From an uncultured archaeon (lineage in GTDB: Archaea; Nanobdellota; Nanobdellia; Pacearchaeales; GW2011-AR1): DNA of 41,574 nt. The position numbers and the translations under genes were made by a program. The stretch covers positions 1 to 41,574 of the forward strand of contig CABMGE010000004.1 in the NCBI GenBank assembly GCA_902385625.1, given 5' to 3'. Positions within the stretch are counted from its first letter, which is position 1, and the number at the start of each line of letters is the position of its first letter. Under the pieces are notes generated by a model, which worked only from the letters and a program-made list of their open reading frames with translations, searched no databases and was not told the origin of the DNA. Positions 7,991 to 16,634 of the stretch are shown piece after piece.

Positions 7991-8012
7991 CTCCAAAAAC
8001 CCTAGATTTTTT

Positions 8013-9047
8013 ATGACTGAAAAAAGTTATGGTGGAAACAATGGAATAAGAGAGCATGTTGGTGGAAATACAGGCAAAGTTAAAGATAGTTCTAAAATAA
8101 ATATTACTGATAAAAAATCTAAAAAACCTACTACAAAAATATCTACATCAGATAATTCCAGTTTAGATGAACTTGATTCTTACAAAAAAGCAGGGGAAAT
8201 TGCAAAAGAAGTTGTTGCTTATGCAAAAGATCTCATTAAACCTGATATGCTACTAGTTGAAATTGCAAAAAAAATAGATGCAAAAATAGAAAGTCTTGGA
8301 GGAGGCATAGCTTTTCCAGTTAATCTTTCAATAGATGATATTGCAGCGCACTATCATCCAACACTAGAAGACCAGACAAAAGCTTATGGACTCTTAAAAG
8401 TTGATATTGGTATTCATGTAAACGGATTTATTGCAGACACTGCTTTTTCTCTTGATCTAACTTCAGATAAAAAATATAAAGATTTGATTAAAGCCTCAGA
8501 AGACGCTCTTGAAGCTGCACTTTCAATACTTGAAAAAAATCCAACAATTAATGATATCGGAGAAGCAATACAAGTTTCAATACAAAAAAAAGGATTTTCT
8601 CCTGTTGTAAATCTTTCAGGACATGAACTAGGACCTTATACAGTTCACGCAGGAATAACAATCCCAAATCATGCAAATGCAAGTCCCCATAAAATAGAAT
8701 CAGGAGCATATGCAATAGAACCGTTTGCAACAACTGGAGAAGGAAAAATTTACGAAGGAGCTCCAAGTAATATATACCAAATAATAACTCCAAAAAATAC
8801 AAGAGGAGAGACAGCAAGAAAAATCCTTGAATATGTCTGGGAAAAATATGAAACTCTTCCATTCTCACTCCGGGAAATTCAAGAAAAATTTGGCGGAATG
8901 TCAAGACTTGCAATAAAAGAACTTGAACAAAATAAAATAATTCACTCCTACCCCCAGTTAATAGAAGTATCTCATAAACCAGTAAGTCAGGCAGAACATA
9001 CTTTTGTAAAAACCCCTGATGGAAAAATTATTGTGACCACTAAATAA
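8013..9047 (+). CDS. map: Methionine aminopeptidase type 2
   Basis: 344 residues. The pita-bread fold ligands are D131 (KVDIG), D142 (FIADTAF), H204 (SGHELGPYTVH), E236 (AIEPFA) and E328 (SQAEHTF). The type-2 helical insert is between E236 and E328, ending in the winged part EKFGGMSRLAIKEL. It removes initiator methionine from nascent proteins in the cytosol. The first ~48 residues are a Lys/Ser/Thr/Gly-rich extension absent from most archaeal MetAPs and probably disordered. ATG 8013 is supported by a TATA box exactly 26 nt upstream. An inverted repeat overlaps the end of this gene and the convergent gene at 9063. Confidence 0.93.
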   Translation: MTEKSYGGNNGIREHVGGNTGKVKDSSKINITDKKSKKPTTKISTSDNSSLDELDSYKKAGEIAKEVVAYAKDLIKPDMLLVEIAKKIDAKIESLGGGIAFPVNLSIDDIAAHYHPTLEDQTKAYGLLKVDIGIHVNGFIADTAFSLDLTSDKKYKDLIKASEDALEAALSILEKNPTINDIGEAIQVSIQKKGFSPVVNLSGHELGPYTVHAGITIPNHANASPHKIESGAYAIEPFATTGEGKIYEGAPSNIYQIITPKNTRGETARKILEYVWEKYETLPFSLREIQEKFGGMSRLAIKELEQNKIIHSYPQLIEVSHKPVSQAEHTFVKTPDGKIIVTTK

Positions 9048-9062
9048 ATTTTTTGAAGTAAT

Positions 9063-9422
9063 TTATTTACCATATTCAAAAGTTTTCTCGTTTTTGTTAG
9101 CTTCCTCCAAAGAAGCATTGGAATCATTTTTTCTTAAAGATTGGCAATTATCATAAAGCCATTTTGCACCACTTCCAATTGAGTCACATAAATAATCAAG
9201 AGTAGGATTCCCTTGAACAATCAAACGGTTAGGATTTTGAGGATCAGGAATGAGTTTTTCATCACGTCCAAGTTGATGAAGTTTAGCAGAAGTAATATTT
9301 CCAAAATTATCTCTTTCATAAATAACTGATTGGCTTCTACGACCATGATATCCAGTTAAAAAAATACCTCCAAGAATTACTCCCCATCCCACAATATTTG
9401 CAATAGATGTTTTAGATACCAT
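9063..9422 (-). CDS. Hypothetical membrane-anchored protein, 119 aa
   Basis: Unrecognised. One predicted N-terminal membrane segment (IANIVGWGVILGGIFLTGY, residues 7-25) is followed by a polar domain with a DNFGN turn, DPQNPNRL and two cysteines, and an Asn/Glu-rich tail. It lies 26 nt downstream of the 118-aa gene, which has the same layout of short hydrophobic N-terminus plus polar tail. The two are likely cotranscribed. Side of the membrane is not determined. Confidence 0.62.
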   Translation of the reverse strand: MVSKTSIANIVGWGVILGGIFLTGYHGRRSQSVIYERDNFGNITSAKLHQLGRDEKLIPDPQNPNRLIVQGNPTLDYLCDSIGSGAKWLYDNCQSLRKNDSNASLEEANKNEKTFEYGK

Positions 9423-9448
9423 AATTTATTTCACCGTAAGTTTTAAGT

Positions 9449-9805
9449 TTACCTATTCCTTCCTTCATACCATCTTACATAATCTCTATTACAGCTACCA
9501 TCTTCATTAACAATAGCCCACTCTTTTGGCCAAGTATTCCCGCGATAATTCCAAGGTTGCATAGTTGTTCCATCAGTTCTTTGTAATCGAGGTTGCTCAT
9601 CTAAATAAGGTTGTTGAAGCGGCCTTAAAACCCCTTCTTGAGCCACTGGTCTTGATGGAGAAGAACCGTATTCTTTTAAAAGTTCAGCAAGAGTATGATT
9701 AATACTATCGATTTTATCAATAATTTCATGACGAATTTGAGGTGAAGCATAAACTACTAATGCTGCTCCTGCCGCAACTGCCAATGCATGTGATCTCATT
9801 CCCAT
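9449..9805 (-). CDS. Hypothetical protein with hydrophobic N-terminus, 118 aa
   Basis: Unrecognised. MGMRSHALAVAAGAALVVYA gives a short Ala-rich hydrophobic segment, either an uncleaved anchor or a signal peptide. It is followed by a helical stretch (IIDKIDSINHTLAELLKEY) and a Pro/Gln/Trp-containing tail with conserved-looking NYRGNTWPKEW. It is first gene of a two-gene minus-strand unit with 9063-9422. A TTTAAATAG box lies about 30 nt upstream of the start. Confidence 0.6.
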   Translation of the reverse strand: MGMRSHALAVAAGAALVVYASPQIRHEIIDKIDSINHTLAELLKEYGSSPSRPVAQEGVLRPLQQPYLDEQPRLQRTDGTTMQPWNYRGNTWPKEWAIVNEDGSCNRDYVRWYEGRNR

Positions 9806-9871
9806 TTTGTTGTCCTACTAAGATAAACTAAAGCTATTTAAATCTTTCCTTAATGTTACCACTTTATAATG

Positions 9872-9965
9872 CTAATATAATTCTATATATTAGAGATACT
9901 TTATAAAAAGATATAGTATTTGAAAGAAAATTAAAAAATCTTGCAACTCTTTTTTAAAAGAGTTG
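9872..9965. repeat. Two perfect hairpins in intergenic region
   Basis: CTAATATA (9872-9879) pairs with TATATTAG (9886-9893). CAACTCTTTT (9944-9953) pairs with AAAAGAGTTG (9956-9965) around a TT loop. The stretch 9806-10068 otherwise holds only AT-rich promoter-like sequence. Confidence 0.4.
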
Positions 9966-10068
9966 ACTAACTAGTTACTTTTATTAAAATAATTTAATCC
10001 CGAATAATAAATTTATTTCAGATTAAAGTTTACGTTGGCAAAAAACCTGACGAAGTCAAAGTAACCCT

Positions 10069-10230
10069 ATGGTAGAAAATATAATAAAAATTCCTGGAAC
10101 TTATGATGAACTGGATGTAAGATGTCCCAGGTGTCATAGTTCTGATGTATTAATTTTTGAAAGTATTAATGGATATTATGGAGTTATTGAATGTTACAAT
10201 TGCGGTTATAAAAAAAGCCAGAAATTGTAA
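10069..10230 (+). CDS. Mini zinc-ribbon protein, 53 aa
   Basis: A 53-residue ORF from ATG 10069 to TAA 10230. The CPRC pair (about residues 19-22) and CYNC pair (about 42-45), 19 residues apart with beta-strand-like sequence between (SSDVLIFE, YYGVIE), form a classic small zinc ribbon. The C-terminus is basic (YKKSQKL). Such proteins usually bind RNA, DNA or polymerase. No function can be assigned. It is convergent with the patatin gene, 9 nt apart. Confidence 0.62.
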   Translation: MVENIIKIPGTYDELDVRCPRCHSSDVLIFESINGYYGVIECYNCGYKKSQKL

Positions 10231-10239
10231 GTAAGAAAA

Positions 10240-11133
10240 TTATTTTTGAAGTATTTCTTTCTTTAAATTATTATTAATCTTGGAAAGTTCTTTTAAAAAA
10301 TCCTTAAATAAATCAGGACCAGTTATTTTATTTAAATCATCAAGACATTTTTTTGTTTTAATTTCTCCTTTTTTAATAGCTTCTCTTGCTTTTGAAAAGT
10401 CAAGTGTTCCTATTTTTTCAAGATCTAAATTTATTACAAAATCTGCTTTATTACCATAAAGATCTGCATCGCAATTTTCAGAAGTCATCATTTGAAGTGA
10501 TTTTGAAGCGCTTTTTATAACACTTGGAATGCTCATTGTATTTTTACTGACAACTGCCTCAATCTCAGTTACAGGTTTTTTTCGTTTAACCTCATTAACA
10601 TTAACTGCAATGACAATATCTGCTCCTTTTTTTCTAAGTATTTCAGTAGGTATTGGATCAATTACTCCGCCATCAACAAGAATTCTTTTTTTATTTTCAA
10701 CAGGAAAAAATAAACCCGGAATTGAAATACTTGCCCTTACTGCTTTTGCAACGCTTCCTTTATGAAAAATTACCTCTTGATTATTATTAATATCAAAGGC
10801 AGTCACAAATAAAGGAATTTTAAGTTCTTTAAAACTCATTCCATCAAGTCTCTTATCAAGAAACTCTTCTATTTTCTTGCCCTTGATAAGCCCAGATTTT
10901 GAAAAAGTATAATCAAAAAGTTTTTTCCATTCTTCAGATAAAGCCTCTTTTCCAAGTTTTTTTAAATTAGGTTCACTTGAATATAACGCACCAATTAATG
11001 CGCCCATGGAGGTTCCAGCAATCATATCAATAGGAATATTATTTTCTTCAAGAACTTTTATAACTCCTATGTGAGCAAATCCTCTTGCTCCGCCACTTCC
11101 AAGTGCAAGACCTATTTTTTTCCTCTCAAACAT
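10240..11133 (-). CDS. Patatin-like phospholipase (RssA/NTE family)
   Basis: 297 residues. The oxyanion loop is GSGGARG (12-18), the nucleophile elbow GTSMG has S42, and the second catalytic residue is D154 in VDGGVIDP. This is the complete Ser-Asp dyad of patatin-family acyl hydrolases. It likely hydrolyses acyl esters in the cytosol or at the membrane. The natural substrate in an archaeon with ether lipids is unclear; host- or bacterium-derived lipids are a possibility (inference). There is no signal peptide. The C-terminal ~50 residues are a charged helix. The gene lies 48 nt downstream of the Cys-motif gene at 11182, with a perfect inverted repeat in between. Confidence 0.88.
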   Translation of the reverse strand: MFERKKIGLALGSGGARGFAHIGVIKVLEENNIPIDMIAGTSMGALIGALYSSEPNLKKLGKEALSEEWKKLFDYTFSKSGLIKGKKIEEFLDKRLDGMSFKELKIPLFVTAFDINNNQEVIFHKGSVAKAVRASISIPGLFFPVENKKRILVDGGVIDPIPTEILRKKGADIVIAVNVNEVKRKKPVTEIEAVVSKNTMSIPSVIKSASKSLQMMTSENCDADLYGNKADFVINLDLEKIGTLDFSKAREAIKKGEIKTKKCLDDLNKITGPDLFKDFLKELSKINNNLKKEILQK

Positions 11134-11149
11134 AATTAAAAAAGAGTTC

Positions 11150-11181
11150 TTTAGTTTTTAAATTGATTGATTAAAACTAAA
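11150..11181 (-). terminator. Perfect 9-bp inverted repeat after the CDC48 operon
   Basis: TTTAGTTTT (11150-11158) and AAAACTAAA (11173-11181) flank a 14-nt loop and abut the stop codon at 11182. It is a likely 3'-end structure for the minus-strand operon. Confidence 0.4.
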
Positions 11182-11592
11182 TCACTTTTTTGAATAATCC
11201 CTTATAAAAAGATTTGGAGTTCCACTTGCATAATCATCTTTACCAGAATAACTGCCAGTACTAAATGAATTTAAACCCTTATACTCTCCGTTAAATCCAT
11301 TTCTTGAATAATCTCTAGAGGGATTTTGATAACTATCCCCAAAATCATAATTAGAGCCATATTGAGTTTTCCCCCTCATATAAGAAAAAGGATTTGAAAA
11401 TCCATTATTAGATTTCAAAGAAGAATCCTCTATAAAAAAAGGTAATCTGCTATCAAGTCCACCAGATTTGCTACCAAAATAATTCGATTCTTGCTCACTA
11501 GATTTTTCTTTTGATTTAGAGCATATCTTTTTTATTGGACATCTAGAACAAATTTCATCGCAATTTTTAGAAGGTAAATTATATGAGTTCAT
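11182..11592 (-). CDS. Cys-motif, Gly/Ser/Tyr/Asn-rich protein, 136 aa
   Basis: Unrecognised. The N-terminus carries C11-x3-C15-x2-C18-x5-C24 (CDEICSRCPIKKIC), similar in spacing to small Fe-S or zinc loops. The rest (about 30-136) is low-complexity, rich in Gly, Ser, Tyr, Asn and Phe, and probably disordered or phase-separating. ATG 11592 is chosen because an earlier ATG at 11652 overlaps CDC48. This start leaves a 28-nt gap after the CDC48 stop. As last gene of the CDC48 operon it may be an adaptor or substrate of that unfoldase (inference). Confidence 0.55.
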   Translation of the reverse strand: MNSYNLPSKNCDEICSRCPIKKICSKSKEKSSEQESNYFGSKSGGLDSRLPFFIEDSSLKSNNGFSNPFSYMRGKTQYGSNYDFGDSYQNPSRDYSRNGFNGEYKGLNSFSTGSYSGKDDYASGTPNLFIRDYSKK

Positions 11593-11620
11593 TTTAGTTA
11601 TTAAATAAATTCCTATCCTC

Positions 11621-14038
11621 TTATCCAAAATAAGCACTAGGTGCTTTCTCAAGAGCTGCTTTCGCAGATCTCAAATAATCAGTCTCAATTTTTCTATATC
11701 TATCCATGTCAGTTTTTGAAACACTTGCTCCAACTTTCTTCAGAGCCTCTTCAAAAAATTTCATTTTAACTTCTTTATTATTCATGTTTTCTCTTAAAGT
11801 AAGCATTGCAGCTTCTCTTACAAGAGATTCAATATCTGCTCCAACATAACCTTCAGTTTTATCAGAGAGATAATAGATTAATTTATCTTTTTTAGGTAAT
11901 TCCTTAAAATCAACATGCCGTATTTTATTTTTTGAATCTTTAGTTTCCTCACTAACTTCTATTTTTACTCCCTTAAACAGATTATCCAGCATTTTTTCCT
12001 CATCCTCACTTAAATCAATAGGCATATTTTTTGTGTGAATCTTAAATATTTTTTCCCTTCCTTCTCGACTAGGATTTCCGACAAGTAATATTCGATCAAA
12101 TCTTCCAGGCCTAAGTAGAGCAGCATCAAGCATATCAGGTCTGTTTGTCGCACCAATTACAATAACATTAGATAAATCTTCAATACCATCCATTTCAGCT
12201 AAAATTTGATTTAAAACTCTCTCAGTAACTTTTGTGCCTTGTTCCATACCCCTTTTTCCTGCAAGCGCATCAATCTCATCAAAGAATATAATGCATGGAC
12301 TTACTTGCCTTGCACGTTCAAATACTTTTCTAACTCCTTCTTCGGATTTTCCAACCCACATAGAGAGTAAAGATGGTCCTTTTATCTGAATGAAATTTGC
12401 TTCACTTTCTTTTGCAACTGCTTTTGCAAGCAAAGTTTTTCCAGTTCCAGGAGGTCCATATAATAAAATACCTCTAGGAGGTTTAATTCCCATTCTTACA
12501 AATGCATCTGGAAATTTAAGAGGCCATTCTACTGCTTCCCTTAATTCAACCTTTACAGAATCAAGACCACCTACATCACTCCACCCAATATTAGGAGTTT
12601 CAACTAAAACCTCTCTCATCGCAGAAGGTCTTACAACTCTAAGTGCTTCACTAAAATCTTTATGACTTACTCTTAACTCTTTTAAAACTTCCTCTGGAAT
12701 TTCTTCATTTTCTTTTAAATCGAGTTTAGGAAGAAGTCTTCGAAGAACAATCATTGCAGCTTCTTTTGCAAGTGCATTTATATCTGCCCCTACAAATCCA
12801 TGTGTAACTGATGCAAGTTGATCGAGATCAACATCTTTTGCAAGAGGCATTCCCCTTGTATGAATTTTTAATACTTGTAATCTTCCAACCTTGTCAGGTG
12901 CTCTTATTTCAACTTCACGATCAAATCTTCCAGGTCTTCTGAGTGCTTGATCAATTGAATTTGGCCTGTTTGTCGCACCAATAACAACTACTTTTCCTCT
13001 TGATTTAAGTCCATCCATCATAGTAAGCAATTGTGAAACAACTCTTCTTTCAACTTCTCCTGTAACTTCTTCTCTCTTTGGAGCAATTGCATCAATTTCA
13101 TCAATAAAAATAATAGAAGGTGCATTTTTTTCAGCTTCATCAAACAAATCCCTAAGTCTTTTCTCACTCTCTCCATAGAATTTGCTCATAATTTCAGGCC
13201 CGTTTAATAAGAGAAAATTAGCTTCAGATTCATTTGCAACTGCTTTTGCAAGTAAAGTTTTTCCAGTTCCAGGAGGTCCATGAAGTAATACTCCTTTTGG
13301 AGGTTCAATTCCAAGTCTTTCAAAAATCTCAGGATGTTTTAATGGAACTTCTACCATTTCCCTTATTTTTTTAACTTCATCAGTAAGTCCTCCAATATCC
13401 TCATAAGTTACTTGCGGAATATTTTCTTCAACAACTTCAACAGCTTTGCTGCTAAGAACTATCTCAGTATTTTCAGTTATAAGGCAAGGCTGATTAGGAG
13501 TTGAATTTACAATGATAAATCTTATTTGCTGAAGTCCACGAAATCCAGAAAGACCCATTCCAAACATTTCATTTAAATTTCCAAAAATATCATTCATCTC
13601 TCCAAAATCATCACCTACCATATCTTTTCTTCTCTGAACTCCACCAAGAACAACAATATCTCCCTTAACAACTGCACGTCCAATAAGTCCAGGTTTTAAA
13701 TCTCCTTGAACTTTTATTCCTTTTTGAGCAGGAGCAATTATTACTTTCTTTGCTTCTTTTATATCTGCTTTTGAAATAATTACAGTTTCTGAAACTCCTG
13801 TCCTTGCATTTTTCCTTATTATTCCATCAATTCTTATAATTCCTGCACTAACATCAGCAGGATAGGATCTGTCTGCAATTGCAACAGTCTCTCTTGCTCC
13901 TTTAATTAAAATAATATCTCCCCGTCTAATTCCAAGTTCCTTCATAATTTCAGCATCAATTCTGGCAATCCCTTTATATGCATCATCTTGTAATGCTTCT
14001 GCAACTCTAAGTTTAAGATTTTTTTCTTTTTCAGGCAT
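11621..14038 (-). CDS. cdc48: CDC48/VAT-type AAA+ ATPase
   Basis: About 805 residues with a double-psi barrel N-domain (1-190) and two AAA modules. The D1 Walker A is GPPGTGKT (about 254-261) and its Walker B is FIDEID. The D2 module repeats GPPGTGKT and has FFDEID. The protein unfolds or segregates substrates with ATP. ATG 14038 is used rather than 14068 because it lies 1 nt after the upstream stop. Oddities: a Met/Phe/Asp-rich loop in the N-domain (about 138-166), and an insertion of some 40-45 residues in the D2 small domain (from MLDNLFKG to LSDKTEG), charged and rich in Lys. The C-terminus ends AYFG, not a strict HbYX motif. Confidence 0.95.
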   Translation of the reverse strand: MPEKEKNLKLRVAEALQDDAYKGIARIDAEIMKELGIRRGDIILIKGARETVAIADRSYPADVSAGIIRIDGIIRKNARTGVSETVIISKADIKEAKKVIIAPAQKGIKVQGDLKPGLIGRAVVKGDIVVLGGVQRRKDMVGDDFGEMNDIFGNLNEMFGMGLSGFRGLQQIRFIIVNSTPNQPCLITENTEIVLSSKAVEVVEENIPQVTYEDIGGLTDEVKKIREMVEVPLKHPEIFERLGIEPPKGVLLHGPPGTGKTLLAKAVANESEANFLLLNGPEIMSKFYGESEKRLRDLFDEAEKNAPSIIFIDEIDAIAPKREEVTGEVERRVVSQLLTMMDGLKSRGKVVVIGATNRPNSIDQALRRPGRFDREVEIRAPDKVGRLQVLKIHTRGMPLAKDVDLDQLASVTHGFVGADINALAKEAAMIVLRRLLPKLDLKENEEIPEEVLKELRVSHKDFSEALRVVRPSAMREVLVETPNIGWSDVGGLDSVKVELREAVEWPLKFPDAFVRMGIKPPRGILLYGPPGTGKTLLAKAVAKESEANFIQIKGPSLLSMWVGKSEEGVRKVFERARQVSPCIIFFDEIDALAGKRGMEQGTKVTERVLNQILAEMDGIEDLSNVIVIGATNRPDMLDAALLRPGRFDRILLVGNPSREGREKIFKIHTKNMPIDLSEDEEKMLDNLFKGVKIEVSEETKDSKNKIRHVDFKELPKKDKLIYYLSDKTEGYVGADIESLVREAAMLTLRENMNNKEVKMKFFEEALKKVGASVSKTDMDRYRKIETDYLRSAKAALEKAPSAYFG

Positions 14039-14039
14039 T

Positions 14040-14444
14040 TTATTTAACTTCGGCTTTTTCTTTGGCATTTAAATTTATTTTTTCAATATGAGCTGGTTTA
14101 CTATTAACATTTCCAAATTCAAGTCTTACTCTTCCAAAATCCTCCAAACATAATCTAACCATGTCATCCATTATTTTCTCTTGAACTTTTATAAAATTAA
14201 CAATTTCCCTTGGAATTGAAACAGCATAACTGTTTCCTACAAATCTCATCTTAACGCAAAATTCTTTTTTCTTCAAATTAACAAACTCATTATATTCCTG
14301 TTCATCTCTTGGATGAATTATTTTGCTTCCGCATTTAGAGCATGTTACTGCACGGAGAACAAAACCATTTCTCATAACTTGAACTCGATCCATCTTTGTA
14401 TTGCACTTTCCACAAAGAATAGTATTGCTAAAAATATCGCTCAT
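14040..14444 (-). CDS. Zinc ribbon plus AbrB/MazE-like protein
   Basis: 134 residues. CGKC (11-14) and CSKC (35-38) form an N-terminal zinc ribbon. The segment [20 protein letters not shown] (about 66-85) matches the swapped-hairpin AbrB/SpoVT DNA-binding core (G-N-S-x-x-V-x-I-P). The tail is acidic, then basic. It likely binds DNA and may regulate the operon it heads. The CDC48 ATG follows its stop by 1 nt, so the two are translationally linked. Confidence 0.75.
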   Translation of the reverse strand: MSDIFSNTILCGKCNTKMDRVQVMRNGFVLRAVTCSKCGSKIIHPRDEQEYNEFVNLKKKEFCVKMRFVGNSYAVSIPREIVNFIKVQEKIMDDMVRLCLEDFGRVRLEFGNVNSKPAHIEKINLNAKEKAEVK

Positions 14445-14778
14445 CTTAGAAAACCTCGCTGAAAGATTCTAAGATCTTTATTTGATTTAATTGTTAGTGT
14501 ATTTTCTGTTTTCATTTTTGCTCTCAAAATAATTTGAGTTTAACTTTTGATTTCGCTTTTAATTAAACTTTTTAAAGTTTTTTATTGATTGATTTTAAAC
14601 CCTAAAAAAGCCAGTATCATGCTAGGCATGGCTTGGCTCTTCCAGGGGAAAAGAGGTGTTTAAGGTAATATATACCTTATGTGTATACTAAGAAATGTAT
14701 ACTATTTAAACTTTACGAATTATTAGTCAGTGGTAAAAAATAATAAAAAATAAACTATTTTTGAGTTTTTATCGACGA
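14445..14778. other. 334-nt intergenic region with clustered hairpins
   Basis: No ORF is supported. Near 14462-14477 AAAGAT pairs with ATCTTT. From 14521 to 14600 it is AT-rich. From 14603 to 14713 it holds four hairpins in a patch clearly richer in GC, treated separately as a candidate RNA gene. Confidence 0.5.
14602..14683 (-). ncRNA. Candidate structured RNA of about 80 nt
   Basis: Three consecutive stems: TAAGGTA (14661-14667) with TACCTTA (14673-14679); CTCTTCC with GG and AAGAG (14637-14655, small bulge); and a two-part stem, AGCCA (14609-14613) with TGGCT (14634-14638) enclosing CATGC with GCATG. On the minus strand the last stem is followed by six T, like a terminator. A TTTAAATAG box (14705-14713, minus) would start the transcript near 14683. 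Strand and extent are inferred. No known RNA family was recognised. Confidence 0.35.
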
Positions 14779-14982
14779 TTATCCATATCGAATGTGCTTA
14801 ATTTTTTGATAAGCATCTCTTTGTCCATTCTCAAGTCGTTCAAGTGCAGCCGCACTATTTAGTCTGATCTGAGCCATTTGTCTATCAGTTTCTAAAAGCT
14901 CTTCAGCAGTTCTCGGTCTTTTTATTTCTTCTGTAGCATTTCTCAAGCATTCATTAATAAAATCTTTTGTTTCTTTATCCAT
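14779..14982 (-). CDS. Hypothetical protein, 67 aa
   Basis: Unrecognised. A charged, predicted all-helical protein (EELLETDRQMAQIRLNSAAALERLENGQRDAYQ region), possibly a short coiled coil, with one Cys. Start ATG 14982. It stands alone, upstream on the same strand of the candidate structured RNA. Confidence 0.5.
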   Translation of the reverse strand: MDKETKDFINECLRNATEEIKRPRTAEELLETDRQMAQIRLNSAAALERLENGQRDAYQKIKHIRYG

Positions 14983-15115
14983 ATTAATTGCATTACAATT
15001 TAAGTTATAAAAATATTGCTATAATAAAAAATATTTTTTCTTTCCATTACAAAGTAATAACCTTTGAATAACAAAATATTTAAAATTAAAAGTCTTTATT
15101 ATTTAAATAAATTAT

Positions 15116-15123
15116 AAGGAGGT
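15116..15123 (+). promoter_or_regulatory. Strong Shine-Dalgarno site
   Basis: AAGGAGGT lies 5 nt before ATG 15129. This is unusually strong for this window, where first genes mostly appear leaderless, and suggests a highly translated leadered mRNA. Confidence 0.6.
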
Positions 15124-15128
15124 TTAAA

Positions 15129-15437
15129 ATGAGCCTTTTAAAAAAAATTGGAGAAATTGGAGGAGCATTGACTCTTTCTACAGCAATGATGATTGGAGCA
15201 GAAAATAAAGCAGAAGCACATCATCCACATTATTATCCAGGCCCAGTTAGTCATACAGTAATAGGACCATTCGGAGGAGTATGTACAAGAACCTATATTC
15301 CCCCTACCTATTTACAGCCAGCACCAATAATTATACAAGCACCAGTATTTATTCCCAGGATAATTGTACAACCTGCACCAGTATATGTAAATCCAGCTCC
15401 TGTATATGTACAACCTGCGCCAATAATCTGCTGGTAA
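15129..15437 (+). CDS. Secreted Pro/Val-rich small protein
   Basis: 102 residues. The N-terminal segment (IGEIGGALTLSTAMMIGAENKAEA) looks like a signal peptide, cleaved near AEA-HH. The mature part begins His-rich (HHPHYYPGP) and ends in degenerate repeats of P-A-P-V/I-Y/I-V (PAPVYVNPAPVYVQPAPIIC), with one Cys near the start and one near the end. No family recognised; it resembles cell-surface or matrix proteins. It precedes another secreted repeat protein and then signal peptidase I. Confidence 0.65.
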   Translation: MSLLKKIGEIGGALTLSTAMMIGAENKAEAHHPHYYPGPVSHTVIGPFGGVCTRTYIPPTYLQPAPIIIQAPVFIPRIIVQPAPVYVNPAPVYVQPAPIICW

Positions 15438-15552
15438 AAAATTCAAAATAATATAATAGTATATTGAAATATATATTTTTCAAAGTATATATTAAAATGT
15501 AATAATGCTTTAAAAACCTAAACCCTTGTATAAACTAAGTAGTCGTGACAAA

Positions 15553-16566
15553 ATGAAAAAAGCAATATTTGCACTAACAACTGCACTAGCACTTACTTCA
15601 CCTGGTTTAAACCTTGAAGCTATGGCAGGAAATCCATTTATAGAAACCCAAAAAAGAGTTAGCCAAGGACAAGAAAAAGCAAATTATAATTCTCAACCAC
15701 AAACCCAATATAAAACAAACAAAAATCCATTTATTGCTGCTCAAGAAAAAACAAAAACACCAGTTCAATATGAAACGCCAATACAAGAAAAGCAAATTAT
15801 TGTTTATAGAAATGAACCTGTTGAAGGAAAAGTAATTGACCTTACAACAAGAACTGAAAAATATATAAGAAATGCAAACTTAGAAGAAAGTGTTGGAGTT
15901 CCTGCACCTCCAGTAGCTCAAGAATATCCTGCTTCTCAATATACAACTGAACAACCAGGAGCATGTAAAAGAGTACAATCAATCCCTGAAGTGTGTAGAC
16001 CTGTTCAAACAACACCAATGTTAATACAAGGAGCACCTGCAGCTCAACCTTGCCAACAAAATATTTATGCACCAACAATAGTTTTGCCAGGAACAACAAT
16101 TGATTCTCAATCATTTATGCAATATCCGTATATAATCGGTAAAAATTGTGGAAGACCATTTGGAGGATTATTCTATGGAATTGGAAAAGCATTAAAATGG
16201 TTAACAATAGGACCTAACTGCATTCCAGGATGTTTTGAACAAGGATTTGGATATGGAGGATTCTCAGGATATATGGGAAGGCCTGGATGTATCGGACCAG
16301 GATTTGGAGGATATATGGGAAGACCAGGCTGTGTTGGACCAGGATATGGACTAGGCAACTTTGGATTTGGAAATTTTAATTCAGGATTTGGACAAGTACA
16401 TAGGCCAATACCTTATCCACCTCAACGTATTGCACCAAGACCACCATGCCCTCCACCACATATGACTCCAAGACCAATGCCTAGACCGCAATTACCCCCA
16501 CCTCATATGACTCCAAGACCAATGCCAGGAAAAGGAATGCCAATGCCTGGACCTTATAGAAGATAA
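15553..16566 (+). CDS. Secreted Gln/Pro/Gly-rich repeat protein
   Basis: About 337 residues from ATG 15553; the in-frame upstream start lacks a signal-like start. A signal peptide (MKKAIFALTTALALTSPG, cleavage near AMA-GN) is followed by a Gln/Thr/Asn-rich region with duplicated NPFI-x-Q segments. Then come a Cys-containing middle (about eight cysteines), Gly-rich GYMGRPGC-(I/V)-GPG repeats near 245-270, and a Pro-rich end with two PPPHMTPRPMP repeats. It is probably an extracellular or surface low-complexity protein. Codon use looks like its neighbours, with no sign of transfer. Confidence 0.65.
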   Translation: MKKAIFALTTALALTSPGLNLEAMAGNPFIETQKRVSQGQEKANYNSQPQTQYKTNKNPFIAAQEKTKTPVQYETPIQEKQIIVYRNEPVEGKVIDLTTRTEKYIRNANLEESVGVPAPPVAQEYPASQYTTEQPGACKRVQSIPEVCRPVQTTPMLIQGAPAAQPCQQNIYAPTIVLPGTTIDSQSFMQYPYIIGKNCGRPFGGLFYGIGKALKWLTIGPNCIPGCFEQGFGYGGFSGYMGRPGCIGPGFGGYMGRPGCVGPGYGLGNFGFGNFNSGFGQVHRPIPYPPQRIAPRPPCPPPHMTPRPMPRPQLPPPHMTPRPMPGKGMPMPGPYRR

Positions 16567-16634
16567 TTATTAATTTCTCTAGTTTAAATAAAACAAAGAA
16601 GTTTTAAAAACTACTCTTACTTATAATAAGAACA

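Noticed and set aside
9038-9075. Inverted repeat between convergent genes 8013-9047 and 9063-9422 as a UUUAC family member
   Set aside because: On the minus strand the loop region has ATTACTTC, not TTTAC, and the repeat overlaps coding ends. An ordinary bidirectional 3' structure is likelier.
10026-10075. Peptide-like KVYVGKKP reading upstream of the mini zinc ribbon, resembling the start of Alba proteins
   Set aside because: Only eight residues look alike. The frame has no start and stops at once, so a decayed alba gene is not supported.
11621-11650. HbYX proteasome-docking motif at the CDC48 C-terminus
   Set aside because: The end is A-Y-F-G. The Tyr is not in the penultimate position, so the motif is not met.
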